64,000 nt of DNA from Gnetum montanum. Its lineage: Eukaryota; Streptophyta; Gnetopsida; Gnetales; Gnetaceae. The notes beneath the pieces were generated by a model, which did not search any database, had not been told where the DNA came from, and saw only the letters and a list, made by a program, of their open reading frames with translations. Made by a program: the position numbers and the translations under genes. Location of the stretch: contig MNCI01037593.1 of the NCBI GenBank assembly GCA_015680685.1, forward strand, positions 401,505 to 465,504, read 5' to 3'. The number at the start of each line of letters is the position of its first letter. Within the stretch, counting starts at the first letter, position 1. Shown one piece after another: positions 1 through 11,419 of this stretch.

Positions 1-1110
1 ATGTTATGTGAAATTGAATGATGTAAGAAACATTTGATGAAAATGGTAATAACCAATGATGGTAGTTAGAAAATATTTCAAGTATATATGAGCACATTCA
101 AAGTGTTCAAAAGCTAGGGAAAAAATTAGGTTGTTAATATTAATTAGTCAATTAGTAGTTGACACTGGAGTTGGTCCATCAGTTTAGTGACATGAAATTA
201 GTATTAGTAGCTACAAATGACAATTACAATTCATTAAGTAACATGTTTTCTAGAAAGGAAATTCGTACTGGAATGGCTAGTTAGCCATAGTAAGTTGATG
301 TTGATGATTCATCATTCTGGTGACATGAAATTAATATTAGAAGTTAGGTAATGGTGATGAACTAGGAATTTAGGTTAGTTGTAGGATTGATACTTGTCAT
401 AAACCTAACCAAATAGCTATAATTTTATGAGGGTGGTCTAGAGAGATGAAGTTCCCAACCAAGAGGTCTTAATGACTAGTTTAAGTTAGTATCAATCTTA
501 TACTTATTCTAACATTTGATGCTAGAAATCTCATAGGAATATCATAGGTAATGCAAATCATGGGTTAATGGTATGAAATAATAGTAATGTTAATGGTAAT
601 GATTAATGGTAAAGTTAATGGTATTTGCTATTGGTTCTAACAACATGCTTACAACATGAGCCCCATCTTCTAGTTATATTCGAAGGAGCTTCAACATGGT
701 TTTCCTTAAATGTAAAGACATTCTAATCCTTCTTGCATGTGTTTCATGCTTTGGAGGTGAATAAGGAGGAGCTAGAAGAACTATTAACATTAGATGTCAA
801 GATTATACCATTATGTATTTTATTTTATATTTTCATCATCTAATGGATTTGTATTTTGGCCATGAATATGGAATTTCAATGAAAACTTGATATTCTATTG
901 TAATGAGACATAAGTAAACATTAATATGTTAAATGTGGATTTCTAAGTGGCTTCTAAGTTATTATGTTTCCAAGTTATTTATTTATCTTATATGATTTTA
1001 TAAGTATTTAAGTTGCTTAAGAGTTTATTAAACAATTAATTTTATTCCTCACATACCTCATGTATGGTACAATTTAATTATTTTTTAAGTATGATTTTAA
1101 GGATGTGATA
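1..1110 (+). mobile_element. Probable 5' LTR (partial) of a tRNA-Met-primed LTR retrotransposon (element G)
   Basis: No coding sequence is seen. The stretch ends in GGATGTGATA directly before a primer-binding-site-like sequence, as an LTR 3' end should, and its end resembles the LTR end of element X (GGGATGTGACA) further along. The left boundary is not visible and may lie outside the window. It holds small internal direct repeats: TGACATGAAATTA occurs near 188 and 322, and ATGGTAATG-like words cluster at 540-620. Calling it an LTR is an inference from position; no second copy is present to prove it. Confidence 0.4.
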
Positions 1111-1113
1111 GCT

Positions 1114-1125
1114 TGGTATTAAAGC
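1114..1125 (+). other. Degenerate tRNA-iMet primer binding site of element G
   Basis: TGGTATTAAAGC matches the usual plant tRNA-iMet PBS TGGTATCAGAGC with two transitions. It lies about 140 bp before a gag-like frame on the same strand, which is the expected place. Confidence 0.5.
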
Positions 1126-1262
1126 ATGATTTAATATTTCTATTAAAGTTTATTAGTTTTTAATATATTGCACCAAGGAGATCAAGGAGGGACAATGAGA
1201 AAAGTGGAACTAGTAGATCAAATTAGGACCAAGTGTTGTAACAATTATTTTAGATCCTTACA

Positions 1263-2190
1263 AACATGATGAACAATGGTATCAACAATGTTTGTAATGA
1301 TGGTAACAACCATGGAGGTGTTAATGATGGTGGCAAGTCAATGGAACAAATTTCAAAGCTAAGCCATTTAACTTTTAAGTATCATGATGATCCATCAGTG
1401 GCATGTAAGTGGCTTGAAGAGATGGAAAAAGCTATTGAAGTGTTATCATTAACTCTAAAGACAAGATTGGCTACTTACTAACTGTGAGGAGTAACAAGTT
1501 AATGGTGGAATAATTTGCTTCATGTAAGGGGTTCAAATGTAGAAATTGTCTCATGAGATACTTTCAAATATGAGTTTGAGGGTCATTTTATTATTAAGGC
1601 ATACTAGGAAAAAAAGAGGGAGGAATTTTATTACTTGAAATAAGGTGACATGACTATGCACAAGGATGATACTAAGTTCAATGAGCTAGTGGAATATATA
1701 CCATATATATTAGATGATGAGTAGGCATGGATGAGGAGGTTTTTTAAGGGATTAAATCCTTTGATCAAGTATCACTTAGCTACATTAAAGTTTTGGAATT
1801 AAGAAGAATATCATTTATATACTTTAGGAATTAAGCAAGAGCAAGTGAAGGAAGCTACTCAAGTTGAAGTTTCTAAGATGGACTATAAAAAGGGATCTTC
1901 AACCATGGCTATAAGTAATAAAGAAGAATCTCCATGCATGGAGATGGTAGAGTAATAAATTATTAGACAACTTTCTTCTTAGATTTCAATAGTGAATAAT
2001 CAAAGAAGGGTGAAACCTAGACACTTAAGAGCTTAATGTCCAAAGAGATAAAAAAAGAAATCCTCTCAAACCCTATAAGCTTATGCTAGTGTTTAACAAA
2101 CAACTAATGGAAGAGGATAGTGCTACAGCCTTTTGGAGGCTCAAGAAGAACTTGAGTGCAAAAAAAAGAAAGCATTAGGTGGGTTCTTGT
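1263..2190 (+). pseudogene. Decayed Ty3/gypsy (chromovirus-like) gag
   Basis: An open stretch starts with an ATG at 1266 and carries PxAxKWLEEMEKAIEVL-type spacing, matching the start of the retrotransposon gag core where a 'W-L-x-x-M-E-K-I-F' helix is typical. Downstream, in broken frame, come a WW pair at about 1503, REEFYYLK-GDMTM near 1618-1655, FNELVEYIPYIL near 1680 and RRFFKGLNP near 1733. These are the 'EFLxLxQGxMTVxEYxxxFxxLxxYAP' and 'FxxGLxP' signatures of chromovirus-type gag. At least eight in-frame stops break it, many where Gln or Trp is expected. A Lys-rich tail follows at 2030-2190. No protease or RT follows, so the element is truncated. The family call is solid from motif order; the lineage is inferred. 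Confidence 0.7.
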
Positions 2191-2731
2191 TCTTATATTT
2201 AAAGATAAAGATTCCTTTAAGGGTGTGAGTGTGTAAAACCTTGGTGTCTAGAACCTAAGATCTTTGCTTAGTTATTTGTTTTCTTATGCTTGGTGCATTA
2301 GCGTAAATTTGTATTTTAAGATAATATGATATAATATCCTATTAATTAAATGTCCAAATAGACCAATGCAAGAAAAAATATAAATTTAATTAAACATAAA
2401 AGTAAATAACCAAGTGTAATATATAATCAACTACACACATCATAAGCTTAATGTAAAACCTCATGTACCATGACCAATCATATTAGTGCACATATGATTT
2501 ATAGAAGAAAAGTATTTTATCGTATAATTCCACCTTAACAATGAGGTGTTAACCTAATGCTAAGATTCTTGATCTGAAATCTCCAAATCATGGGTTCAAT
2601 TCTAGTGGGTAATGTTAAGTTATAAAAGGGAGACGTAGGTGGCATATCTTACTATTATGATATGCTTTTACTTTTACTATATATCTTTTCCTGTACACAT
2701 TTTACATGGTTAACTTATATGCACTAGAAAT
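2191..2731. other. Gene-less interval with a weak tRNA-like (SINE-like) segment
   Basis: No gene is recognised. Around 2540-2610 a TAACCTAATGCTAAG word is followed about 40 bp later by GGGTTCAATTCT, resembling pol III A and B boxes of a tRNA-derived SINE. The part next to 2700 may be the non-coding 3' end of the neighbouring pararetrovirus, which is on the minus strand. Confidence 0.25.
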
Positions 2732-3640
2732 TTAAGTGTTGCTATTGTTCTCATTGGATTCTCCTTCTTCGGGATCCGTGCCTTCATCTGGACCATCAGA
2801 AGAGGAGACAACATGCCAACTATAATGATAGGCACATTCATGCCACTTTACACACCACATGCCACCTTCTTAAAAGAAGTGTCGAAATGATGTGTCATAA
2901 TTGTATGGTTCAAGCATGGATGGATAGATATGATTTTGTTGGAAATTTGTAATAATATCAGTTACTGTAGTAGTGAGAACATCATGGTACCAAGCCAACT
3001 ACCATGGATGGTGCCAATCGGTCTGTCTGCTGAGATTGGTTGTTAGGAAGTAGGAAAGATTAGTATATTTGAATGCAAAGTAGTCCATTGTATCCAGACT
3101 AGTGAAGTATTGGAAATCCCCATGAGGTGAAGCATGAAATATTTTGATAATGGCTAGAGGATAGTGTTTTGGATAGTGTTTAGGTTTATGACTGTAGAGA
3201 GACCACCATTGCCAGAAAGGATGACTATTCTCAAGAAGATTCAAAAGTAAGTTAAAATCAATCTAATAAAAATGATAGTCAAAGGATTTATACCTTAGTC
3301 AGTGTAATAGGTTATCACCTATATGACATTCATTCACAAACTAGTTCACACGAAGATTAGTTTTAATATGTACAGGTGGATATATTTCTTTAATATAAGG
3401 ATTGGGATGCCCATAATAGGTATAAGAAATATGAGGCATAATATTTTGGACATAAGTAGTATTGGCATAACATTCCTAATCATTCTAGTACTTACTATAA
3501 ATATGAGATATTTGAGCCTGGGAGAGATACAGGTGGGTAGTTGGACAAGAAAGGACTCTCTAACTTGAACAAAGCTCTGATCCTTCATTCAAGAATAATT
3601 TTGCAAAGCAAAACATATTAGTATTGAAATTCACATGTTA
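2732..3640 (-). pseudogene. C-terminal extension of the pararetroviral polyprotein, function unknown
   Basis: About 300 codons continue after the RNase H end with no recognised domain. Visible features are an aromatic-rich block (FWQWWSLYSHKP near 3200), another aromatic/Tyr-rich block near 3360-3560, and a Ser/Asp/Glu/Asn-rich acidic tail (SSSDGPDEG) directly before the TAA stop at 2732-2734. The segment is broken by frameshifts and a few stops. Caulimovirid polyproteins usually end soon after RNase H, so the extension could be a lineage-specific domain or a fused former downstream ORF. I do not assign a function. Confidence 0.6.
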
Positions 3641-3649
3641 CATATTCTA

Positions 3650-4050
3650 CTAAATTATTTTCCTTCCCACTGAGGTATTGCATTTTATAAGAAAAATTAG
3701 CTAAATACAAAGACCATCTGATAAGTCTAGTGTGGGCAAGCTTATTTAGATGTTTAGTCTGGAGATACTTATCAAAATACTTTAAATCAGATCTTATGAG
3801 GAATTCTTTTTCTTGTAAGAATAACCTAAATTTCTCAATTCCTCATATGATGGCAAGTAATTCTTTGTGTGTAGAATGGTAGTTCTTTTCTGCATTGTTG
3901 AATTTTCCATTGGTGTATCTACAGACATATGTAACCCCTTGGAGGTCTTCTTTCAACATAGCACCCCAAAATTCATCAAAGGCGTCTGTTTCTAGAATTA
4001 AAGTGCCATTGGTTGGAAGTTGGAGATATGGCAAGTTGGTGCATTAATCT
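3650..4050 (-). pseudogene. Pararetroviral RNase H domain
   Basis: This domain degrades the RNA strand of the RNA-DNA hybrid during reverse transcription. The first acidic residue is in LETDAFDEFWGAML (near 3985). The CRYTNGKF and EKNYHSTHKELLAI blocks follow, carrying the typical E and the histidine-rich turn. The next Asp is in FLIRSDLKYF (near 3800), and the RLIRW block is at about 3725. The last catalytic position reads VEYV where a D is expected. The first half is an open stretch of 63 codons; the second half continues in frame to about 3660. These blocks are shared with all caulimovirid RNase H domains and place it directly after the RT. Confidence 0.85.
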
Positions 4051-4890
4051 TTTAATCTTTGGACATCTTCTATGTGTTTTGTTGTCCATGGACCTGCATC
4101 TTGAGTTAGTTCCTTATTTAAGAGTTTCCTATCCCTAGCTAGATCTTTATAAAAACCAGAGAGATAGTTCAAGAAACCTAAGAAGTGTTGTAGTTGGGTT
4201 TTTTATTTTATCACATCTAGAAATTTAGCAATATCCTTAAGGATTTGTTCTTATAATGTGATTTTCCATTCTTAATTACTACTCCTAGAAAACTTACTTC
4301 ATCGATGGCTATCTACATTTTTTTATCAAAAGGAGACAAGACTATGCCATTTTGATCCACAAGTTGATAGAATATTTCTAGGTGTTGGAGATGATCTATC
4401 ATAGATTTAGACATAACTAAAATATTGTCTATATATACAAGAATAAATGGATAATTTTTGAATATTACATCCATATGGCTTTGAAAAATAGATGGTGCAG
4501 TTTTTATACCAAATGGTAAAACTATCCATTCATAGAGTCCTTGTGGGACTGTGAAAGTAGTTTTCCACCTATCTTTAGGGTATACCTATATTTTCCAAAA
4601 GCTAGATTTTAAATCAAATTTTGAATGTATATGTGTCCCTTGTAGTTGTTGGAAGAGGTCATCCTTACTCAAGATTAGATGTTGCATTGATTTGATAATA
4701 GCATTTAATGGTTTGTAATTAATGACTAACCTCTTTTTTCCTCGTACTAATTCAGAATGCTTGTTGAGATAGAACACTACACAAGAAAACATGCTTGTAC
4801 TAGTTTGTATTAAACCTTTTTCTAAAAGTTGTTTGATTGCTTGAGCATATTCTTCTTTTAATTTTGGGGACATACCTATGTGATGCGCTT
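4051..4890 (-). pseudogene. Pararetroviral reverse transcriptase, catalytic motif mutated
   Basis: Read on the minus strand, the block RLVINYKPLN (near 4725) is followed by KFDLKSSFWKI (near 4595), the palm motif with the first catalytic Asp. The LPFGIKTAPSIFQ block is near 4490. The YxDD box at 4424-4435 reads YIDN, so the second active-site Asp has changed to Asn. A VSFLGVVI block near 4290 is the connection after the palm. Stops appear in the second half. The order and spacing are normal for a caulimovirid RT. With YIDN and several stops it cannot be active. Confidence 0.88.
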
Positions 4891-4894
4891 TGGC

Positions 4895-5470
4895 TTATGG
4901 TGTTATCCGATCTAGGAGTTCAATGCGACACCAATGTTTCTTCTTATGTCTAAAAGTAGTAGGATCATCATTGGCTACAAATAATAACTTTTGTTTAATG
5001 GCATTGAACTCATTGGAGTGTTTTTGGACCTGATTAATTATCCATTTTGTTTTTGGGATTTTGTATTTTTGTTTTTCAAACCTATTAGTAAGATGATGCA
5101 CTCTAGGAAATTCATATAATCCTAAATATACTTTTTGATGACCTATTGTGTAAGGTTCTAATAAAGCTAAATTATCAACTCCTATAACCATGTCATAAGA
5201 AAGCTAGTCAATTGCATGTACTTGAAAAGGTATGAAAAATTTGTTAGGCATTAAAAGAGGAAGGTTAAACATTTTAGAAATAGGTTTTTTGGTTTTATTA
5301 AAGCTTATTATAAATTTTGATCTTTCTTTCCATAGGAAAGAAGGTATAACAAATTCTTTAGCTAGACTTACTTCAACACCTGAATCTATTAACGCATCTA
5401 TATGATAAGGCTTAAAACCTAGTAACTTAATCGAAAAAGTGCAAAGAGGTATTTTTACTTAGCTTTCCCT
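4895..5470 (-). pseudogene. Pararetroviral aspartic protease region
   Basis: The catalytic DSG triplet lies at 5378-5386 in the context ALIDSGVEVSLAKEF, the usual single-copy active site of a retroviral-type protease. Further on, MVIGVDNLALLEPY (about 5150-5190) is the second conserved strand block ('xIxGxDfL'). The unit sits between the capsid zinc-knuckle and the RT, as expected for release of viral proteins from the polyprotein. Scattered stops are present, but the DSG residues are intact. Confidence 0.8.
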
Positions 5471-5880
5471 ATTTTGATTAATGCATATTGTATTAATTTG
5501 TGATGATTCTTTGAGATAATCCAATTGTATTTCTTTTGCTTCTTCTTCTTGGAGTTTATCTATTTCTTTTTGAGCCATATCCATGAATGTTTGTAACTAA
5601 TAAATCCTATCTTGTCTGACCATAGACATTGCTAGCCTATTTTATTTTTTTTGGTTGGTGATCCTTTTCTTCTTCTTTTAGTCATTCTTCTAGGGTTTCT
5701 ACATGCTCTATGTCAGAGACTTCTAGTTGGCTATTTTATGATGGTTGTATTTCTTTTAAATACTTTTTGAAGGCTTTTACCTCTGATCTTTTCTCTTTAA
5801 CCTATTTGTCTAAGGATATGTACTTTAATTTTTTTTAATCTACCTAACTCTACTTCTAATAATTCTAATTACGTTTGTAT

Positions 5881-8030
5881 CTAGTCTATTTGTTTCAGAT
5901 GTCTAGAATTGGATGTGGATGCCATATTCATGTTGCAGTAGTAGACATTGTCATCTAAAGAATCAGAATGTGCTTGGTCTAGGTAAGAGGCATTAGAATA
6001 TGGCAACGACAATCCCCTCCTATCAGAAAAAGAGTCATGGTTGGATAGATCAAATGGACACATATCTTCATGTGGCTTATAAGGGATGGTAGAGGTTTCG
6101 GGATTAGAGATCCATTCGAAATGGGTTTCTCTAATATTTTGTTTAGTGATAAAATGAACTTTCTTTTTATCACAGTCTTGGTGAGGACATTTTGGTGCAT
6201 AATGTGACCACCACAAATGAAACATTTAACCTCTTTTGGAGATAGATCTTTAGAACAATCACAAAAATAACCAAGGTATTTGCAAATATGCCGAGATGGT
6301 TGAGGAGGTTTCCTATGCCATTGTTTGTGAGGCTTAAAGTGAGAAGAAGAGGTACATGTATGACATTTCTTTTTGGTTTTCTTTTGTCTTTATATTTATA
6401 TTTTTCTTTTGGACATAAAGTTAAACAAAAATCTTTACCTAATTTTGTACTAAGATTTTGGACTAGATTTTGTGTCTATTGTGCATAGCAAAGTTCTCTA
6501 TTTGTTTGCTCTAGAAATTGACAAATTTGTCCAAAACTCGTGTTTGATATATGTATATTTTTTTTTTCAATTCTGCCATATATGTATTACAGAATGGTTG
6601 TGGAAGGAATCCTAGAAGATGTTCTTTGGCTGCTACCTCATGTGTTAGTTTTCCATAGTAATACCATTGCTCTATAGCATCTAAGAATTCAGGTAAATCT
6701 TGAATTTTAAGTAAATGTACTTTAAAATATTGATCCCTATAATCTTCTTCAAGATTGCCTTTATGACCTATGAATTCTTTGATTATGGCATTAAGAAAAA
6801 TAACTGGTGGTTGAGTAACAAGCCTCTACTTAATATGAATAGGAATGTGGTTCCACCATTTCCTAAGACTACCCTTAAAATTATATGTAGTGTTTATTAT
6901 TACTTGATTAGTAGATTTTTTTGCTAAATATATTTGAATAGTTTAATATTCTTGTATTGCATCTATTACATGCTAATGTTGTTTTAAGGTTTTATCATCC
7001 ATAGTGAATATAGGTTGTTGGTCACCAGCTTTCCTAGTTTGCGTAAACATTGCTTCATGAGCTTCTTATACTTGTTCATTTGCTTTAGATAACAAGAGAT
7101 CCTCTTCTACTTGTCTGTCAGTTAAATGAGAGGTTTTTGATTCCCCCTCATTCATATCTATATGTAGTTTCCCCCTTCCCTTTTCCTACTTTTGTTGTTG
7201 TTGTTGTTTTCTAAATACTTCTCTTTCATGATTTGTAATTGCAGGAGCTAATGTAGGGAATGAGAGATTAGGAATTAATGGTGGAGCTGATGGTTTAGGT
7301 TTGGATGTAGGTTGTGTTGCACTACTACTAGAATGCGTAATTTTTTCTAATTTCCTATATAATAATCCAGTATTCAAGTTTGTATCTACATATTTTCTAA
7401 TAAACTCATTTGTGTTTTATTACTATATACTAGATCATTCAACATTGTATTAGCCTAGTTTTGTAGATGAACAACATCTACAGGAATAGATGAGGATTTT
7501 TTTGTTTGTAACATATAAATGTATTCGTTTGGACTTGTTGTTCTTGAAGATCCTAACTGTTCTCCTAATTGTCATTATATCAAATCATATTTCTTTTTCT
7601 CTTCCCTTTCTAGTGAAGCCATTTTTTCTTGATATTGCTAAGAAACCTTATCATCTAGTTTTCCTTTGTTCATTTCCATCCTAAATATCTTTAATAAGAC
7701 ATCAGATTCAGTACAGTGGTACTGATGATCAACTTGCTTTAGGATTTTGTGTTGACAAGATGGATCTCCAGTGGACTAAATAGAAGGTGTGATTGAAGCT
7801 CTAATTGATTCATCAGTAGAACTATCAAGATCTAGCTCTACTATCTTAGCCTTAGTTTTTTTTCTATTTTAAGTTTACCATTTCTTCTTATAGAGATTTT
7901 GTGTGTTGCATTAACAAGGCTAACTATTGTTGTAAAGCTAGAAGACTTTGTTTTAGATCTAGTACTTCTATACTGGAAGAACTTTGAGCTTTTGGTTCTT
8001 GATCTAGATGTTGTTCTTTAATCACTAAAG
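5881..8030 (-). pseudogene. Pararetroviral capsid region with frameshifted zinc-knuckle
   Basis: Near 6190-6220 a CxxCGGH half is in one frame and a HYAPKCP half in the next, so the CCHC RNA-binding finger is split by a small indel. The 114-codon open stretch at 5881-6225 holds the second half and an acidic, Ser-rich region downstream. Upstream (6300-8030) the minus strand holds a decayed region with Gln-rich and Pro-rich open pieces (for example 7186-7377), consistent with the variable linker and capsid part between movement protein and zinc finger. The capsid core itself is called from position rather than from a clear motif. Confidence 0.6.
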
Positions 8031-8034
8031 GTTT

Positions 8035-8883
8035 TCACTTACTAAATATTTTTTTATGTTTTTGGTGCCAGTGATCTAAAGGATCTGTGTCGGTGAACTT
8101 TGGAGGTAGAAGATTAACCTTATATTGCCATTTTGGATTGGAAAACCATGTAGGCCTAATAATCTTGAAATAAGATTCTATGGGATTTGATAGATCAGGA
8201 TATTGCGAATGTATCAACAAATCATGTGTATCAATTTCTACTCCATAATCAATATTTGTAGAACTAACCTGCATTTTCTGTTCATTGAAAGGATAAAGTA
8301 TTTTTATGGCTATAGTACTAAACAGTTTAAGAATCAATCTAGTAGATATAGTAGCATAAATGGATTGAGGAATCGTTTCTACTAGAAGATATACTATAAC
8401 CATTAAAGATTTAAAAATATGTGGATCATGTAAGGATAATGTAAAGTTGAGAATTGTTACTATGATCACATTTGTGGCATGTGTACCTTTTGCCTATGTG
8501 ATTATAGCATCTTCAAAGGTTTTGAATCTATGATCTATAACAGCTATCCAATATGGTGCACTAAGTCTGTAATTGAAGTGTGGATCTATATGAATTGCTA
8601 ATTCAGCTAAATGGATGTAGTTATATCCTCGTTCTTTCCATGTCTTGACTTCAAATTCATTAAAAAATGATAAAGCTATAGGAGGTAGACCTGTACTAGA
8701 GATTTCTAAATCGCACTAAGATAAATGCATTTCTTTCCATGTTTCAATGACTTTTAAGCTAAAAGGAGCATATATTTCATAACATTTAGGGACTGGTAAT
8801 GGAGTGGAACCATTCGAAGTAGAACAAAATTCAGAAATGCGATGAAAGTAATTGGAAACTATCATTTGTGCTAGATCTACCAT
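8035..8883 (-). pseudogene. Pararetroviral movement protein domain
   Basis: The frame begins with the first ATG after the primer site (8883) and stays in one frame to 8035, about 283 codons, with a few stops. Movement proteins of this superfamily move the virus through plasmodesmata. The characteristic block SLHDPHIF lies near 8420-8440, followed by a hydrophobic strand and LILKLFSTIAIK. The preceding segment has an aromatic WKERGYNYIHLAELAI block and a FEDAIITQAKGT block. Position directly after the primer site and before the capsid region supports the call. It cannot encode a full protein because of in-frame stops. Confidence 0.75.
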
Positions 8884-9090
8884 TGCTGACAAAATTGTGC
8901 TGCTTACTTACTGCCTCACTCCACTACTTACTAACGCTTATCCTTTGACTTTTGCTATGTGACTTACTTCGGTGATTCTGTATCAACACCATGCTAATTT
9001 CAATAATATCACTGTAAAACAATTATAAAAACTAGGGCAATCCCCCCCATCAAAAAAGATAATTCTATTAGATGAACTAAATAGAACTAG

Positions 9091-9103
9091 GGCTCCGATA
9101 CCA
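9091..9103 (-). other. tRNA-iMet primer binding site of the pararetrovirus
   Basis: On the minus strand TGGTATCGGAGCC matches the 13-nt consensus TGGTATCAGAGCC with a single transition. It lies about 210 bp before the polyprotein ATG. All caulimovirids prime from initiator tRNA-Met at such a site. Confidence 0.85.
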
Positions 9104-9400
9104 CTCTCAGAGTTACACTTGGAAGCTTTGCGAAAGACTCTACTCAACATGGTTAAACGTCAGAATACTCAAGAAATACATTCAAACCAATGTCTATTAT
9201 TTTCTTTACACTGTGTGCAAGGTTAATAAGAATGCTTCAAAGGCATACTACGCAGCTCTTTGAGTTATCTATGTTAACATAACAAGGATTACAGAAGCAG
9301 GATTACTTTCAAAGGTGCACTACATAGCACTTTGAGATGTCTCTGCTTACAAATTACATAAGCAAGAATTCTTTTAAATTGTAGGATCTTTTAGAACATA
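9104..9400 (-). repeat. Leader region of the pararetrovirus with an imperfect tandem repeat
   Basis: Two related units of about 60 bp lie at roughly 9232-9290 and 9306-9364. Both share CTTTCAAAGG, CTACGCAGC/CTACATAGC and CTTTGAG followed by TATCTATG/TGTCTCTG. They lie upstream of the primer site in viral orientation. No gene is seen here. Confidence 0.4.
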
Positions 9401-9880
9401 ATTTTGATTCTAATTATTGTAGATAGTACAAGTTCAAAGTATAATTACAAAATATTAGCAATACAACATTAATAATGAGTATAGAAAAAGTTGTAAAAAT
9501 GAATGAAAGAAAAAGATGAGATGTTTTCCTTCATACTTTCAATTAATAAAGATGATTAAATATGTTACAAATGATTCCTTTTGTAGCAAGTTAGCCCTTA
9601 ATCAAACTTCATACTTTACATTCACTACCATTAAAAATTTCAATGAGGATTACATTAATAAAAATAACACATAATTTTTTTAACATATCTTTAATCCTCT
9701 AAAAATAACATTTGACTGTCTAAAAATTATTGTTATAACTATAAAAATAATATATTAATTTAGAAATGTAAGGTATAATTGAAGTCAACAACATAATATT
9801 TGTCTTTGCATCTCTAACAATGTATACATTTTATATTTATATCATGTTTATCAAAAAAAAAAATGTTATCTTCTAATAAG
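9401..9880. other. AT-rich gene-less interval
   Basis: No coding pattern, RNA gene or clear repeat was recognised. It is very AT-rich, with short homopolymer runs. Confidence 0.4.
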
Positions 9881-10430
9881 ACATGGACATTCAAAAATCT
9901 TAATCATTTAACATTTTTCATATGAACAAATAGATTCATCTAGTTTTCTTTTAATTCAATGCAATCACTTACATCCAATAATTCTAGAGAAGGTAAAGTA
10001 TGAAATGTTGTCCCAATTCTTTCAGACCTTTGCAGTGAATTAAAAACAACAACCTTAAAGATCCTAATCTCTCAAAGTTGTTTGGAAGGATAATTATGTT
10101 GTTGTAGAGGAGAAGATTTAATTGTTTCAATAATGAAAGGTTCTCAAAACCTAATGGTAGTTGTGTAAGCCTTTAACAATCTTCCAACTTCAAAATTTAC
10201 AAGTGCAAATTTCTATATGCCTAGGAAGAAGTTTTATACATACACTATCTATGATTATGATTCTAAGATGTGGAAACATGTAGAGTTCATTAAGAATGAA
10301 TCCTAAGTACCCAACATTGAATAGGTCTAACCTGATTAAAGATATCATAATTGAGAGAAGCCCTAATGGTATGCTCCATATGTAGTTTCCTCTTAGGATG
10401 AGCTTCAAAGTTGATAGTACTTTAACATGC
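9880..10430 (-). pseudogene. Leucine-rich-repeat fragment of a plant NLR-type resistance gene
   Basis: The minus strand reads successive LRR units: KLILRGNYIWSIP, LIRLDLFNVGYLGFIL and MFPHLRIIIID in the open stretch 10190-10408. Then, one frame over, come KLEDC, RLTQLPLGFENLSLLKQL, IIILPNNFERLGSLRLLFL and HCKGLKELGQ (about 10000-10190). The 'L-P-xxF-xxL-xxLxxLxLxxC' pattern is that of the LRR domain of plant nucleotide-binding resistance proteins, where it recognises pathogen effectors. No NB-ARC or TIR domain is seen beside it. One frameshift and several stops make it a relic. Confidence 0.65.
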
Positions 10431-11400
10431 TGTGAGGACTCAAAGACCCTCTTATTTGTCCCTTCTATTTACCCATTATCTTAAAATATAAAATTCAAGT
10501 GTTACATAAAAAATAATATTTATATTAAATAGGATTCAAATATGTGTCAAATTCATATTCATTTCAATAAACTAAATAATACTTCATTGCACATTAATGT
10601 CAAATGTAGTGGTTAGCTTTGTACATCTTGTTGCATTTAAAGGAAAAAATATAAATATTTAAAAAAAATAAAGAGAAAATTGTAATTCTTCATCTACTAC
10701 AAGGATATATTATTTTTGACTTAGTAATCAAGGGTCATCAATCTAAGGTAGTACATGAGATCCATAGGTGGGGGTGATTAGTATGCCTTTGAGCAGATAA
10801 GGCTTTCAAAAGCTACTTTGCAGTTACCTTTCACTTTTATGACCTCATACACCTTACTAGTGCCTTCTGAAGACTAACATATTATGCAAAATATTGCAAG
10901 AGAACAAGGCATTTGTTCTAGATTCTTATTTGGCAATGGTAATAGATTGTTTTCAATCACATCCATAAGATGAATGCCCTTCACACTATGCCAATCTTTA
11001 TACAACATACCATCATTTAGTTGTAATTTAGTATCATGTTTGATTTTGAAAACATATGAATAAATAATACCAAATCTTTTTGGAATAATTTTGGAATGAT
11101 CATCTTAACAAATAATATTTTCTACATAATCAACAAAGCAACCTCCAAGGTCATTGGTAACTGCATAAGAATTGACCAAGTGGAGTCATAATTGCAGCTA
11201 TAAGATGAAAGTACTACACTGGAATGTTCTATTTTTTGACCAATATTTAAGATTATGTTGTGTACATTAATCATGTGAGCTTTGAACACAACTCATTTAG
11301 CATACTTAAAGGTGCAACTTTGTTAAACTAATATTGTTCTTTCTAATACTTTTATGATTTTTCCTCATATAGCTTCTCCAAAAAATCCCATGGCATTGGT
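10431..11400. other. Interval without a recognised gene
   Basis: Around 10780-11060 the minus strand has a run of about 85 codons with one stop (contains IIPKRFGIIYSYVFKIKH and LYKDWHSVKGIHLMDV). It looks coding-derived but I do not recognise it. It lies upstream of the LRR relic on the same strand, but nothing ties them together. Confidence 0.3.
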
Positions 11401-11419
11401 ACAAGTTAATAGAAGAAGG

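Larger units (their letters stand above)
2732..9400 (-). mobile_element. Endogenous pararetrovirus (Caulimoviridae), near full length, decayed
   Basis: The minus strand reads, in order, a tRNA-iMet primer site, movement protein, capsid region with a zinc-knuckle, aspartic protease, reverse transcriptase, RNase H and a C-terminal extension. That order and the primer site are diagnostic of caulimovirids with one long polyprotein. No integrase and no LTRs are seen, so this is not a Ty3/gypsy element. The frame runs from an ATG at 8883 to a stop at 2732-2734 with many stops and several frameshifts, so it is non-functional. It covers one genome length in linear form. Assignment below family level is not attempted; a gymnosperm- or angiosperm-restricted endogenous genus is possible. 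Confidence 0.88.

Noticed and set aside
1-2190. Element G as the same family as X
   Set aside because: The LTR ends and primer site are alike, but no extended LTR similarity was found by eye.
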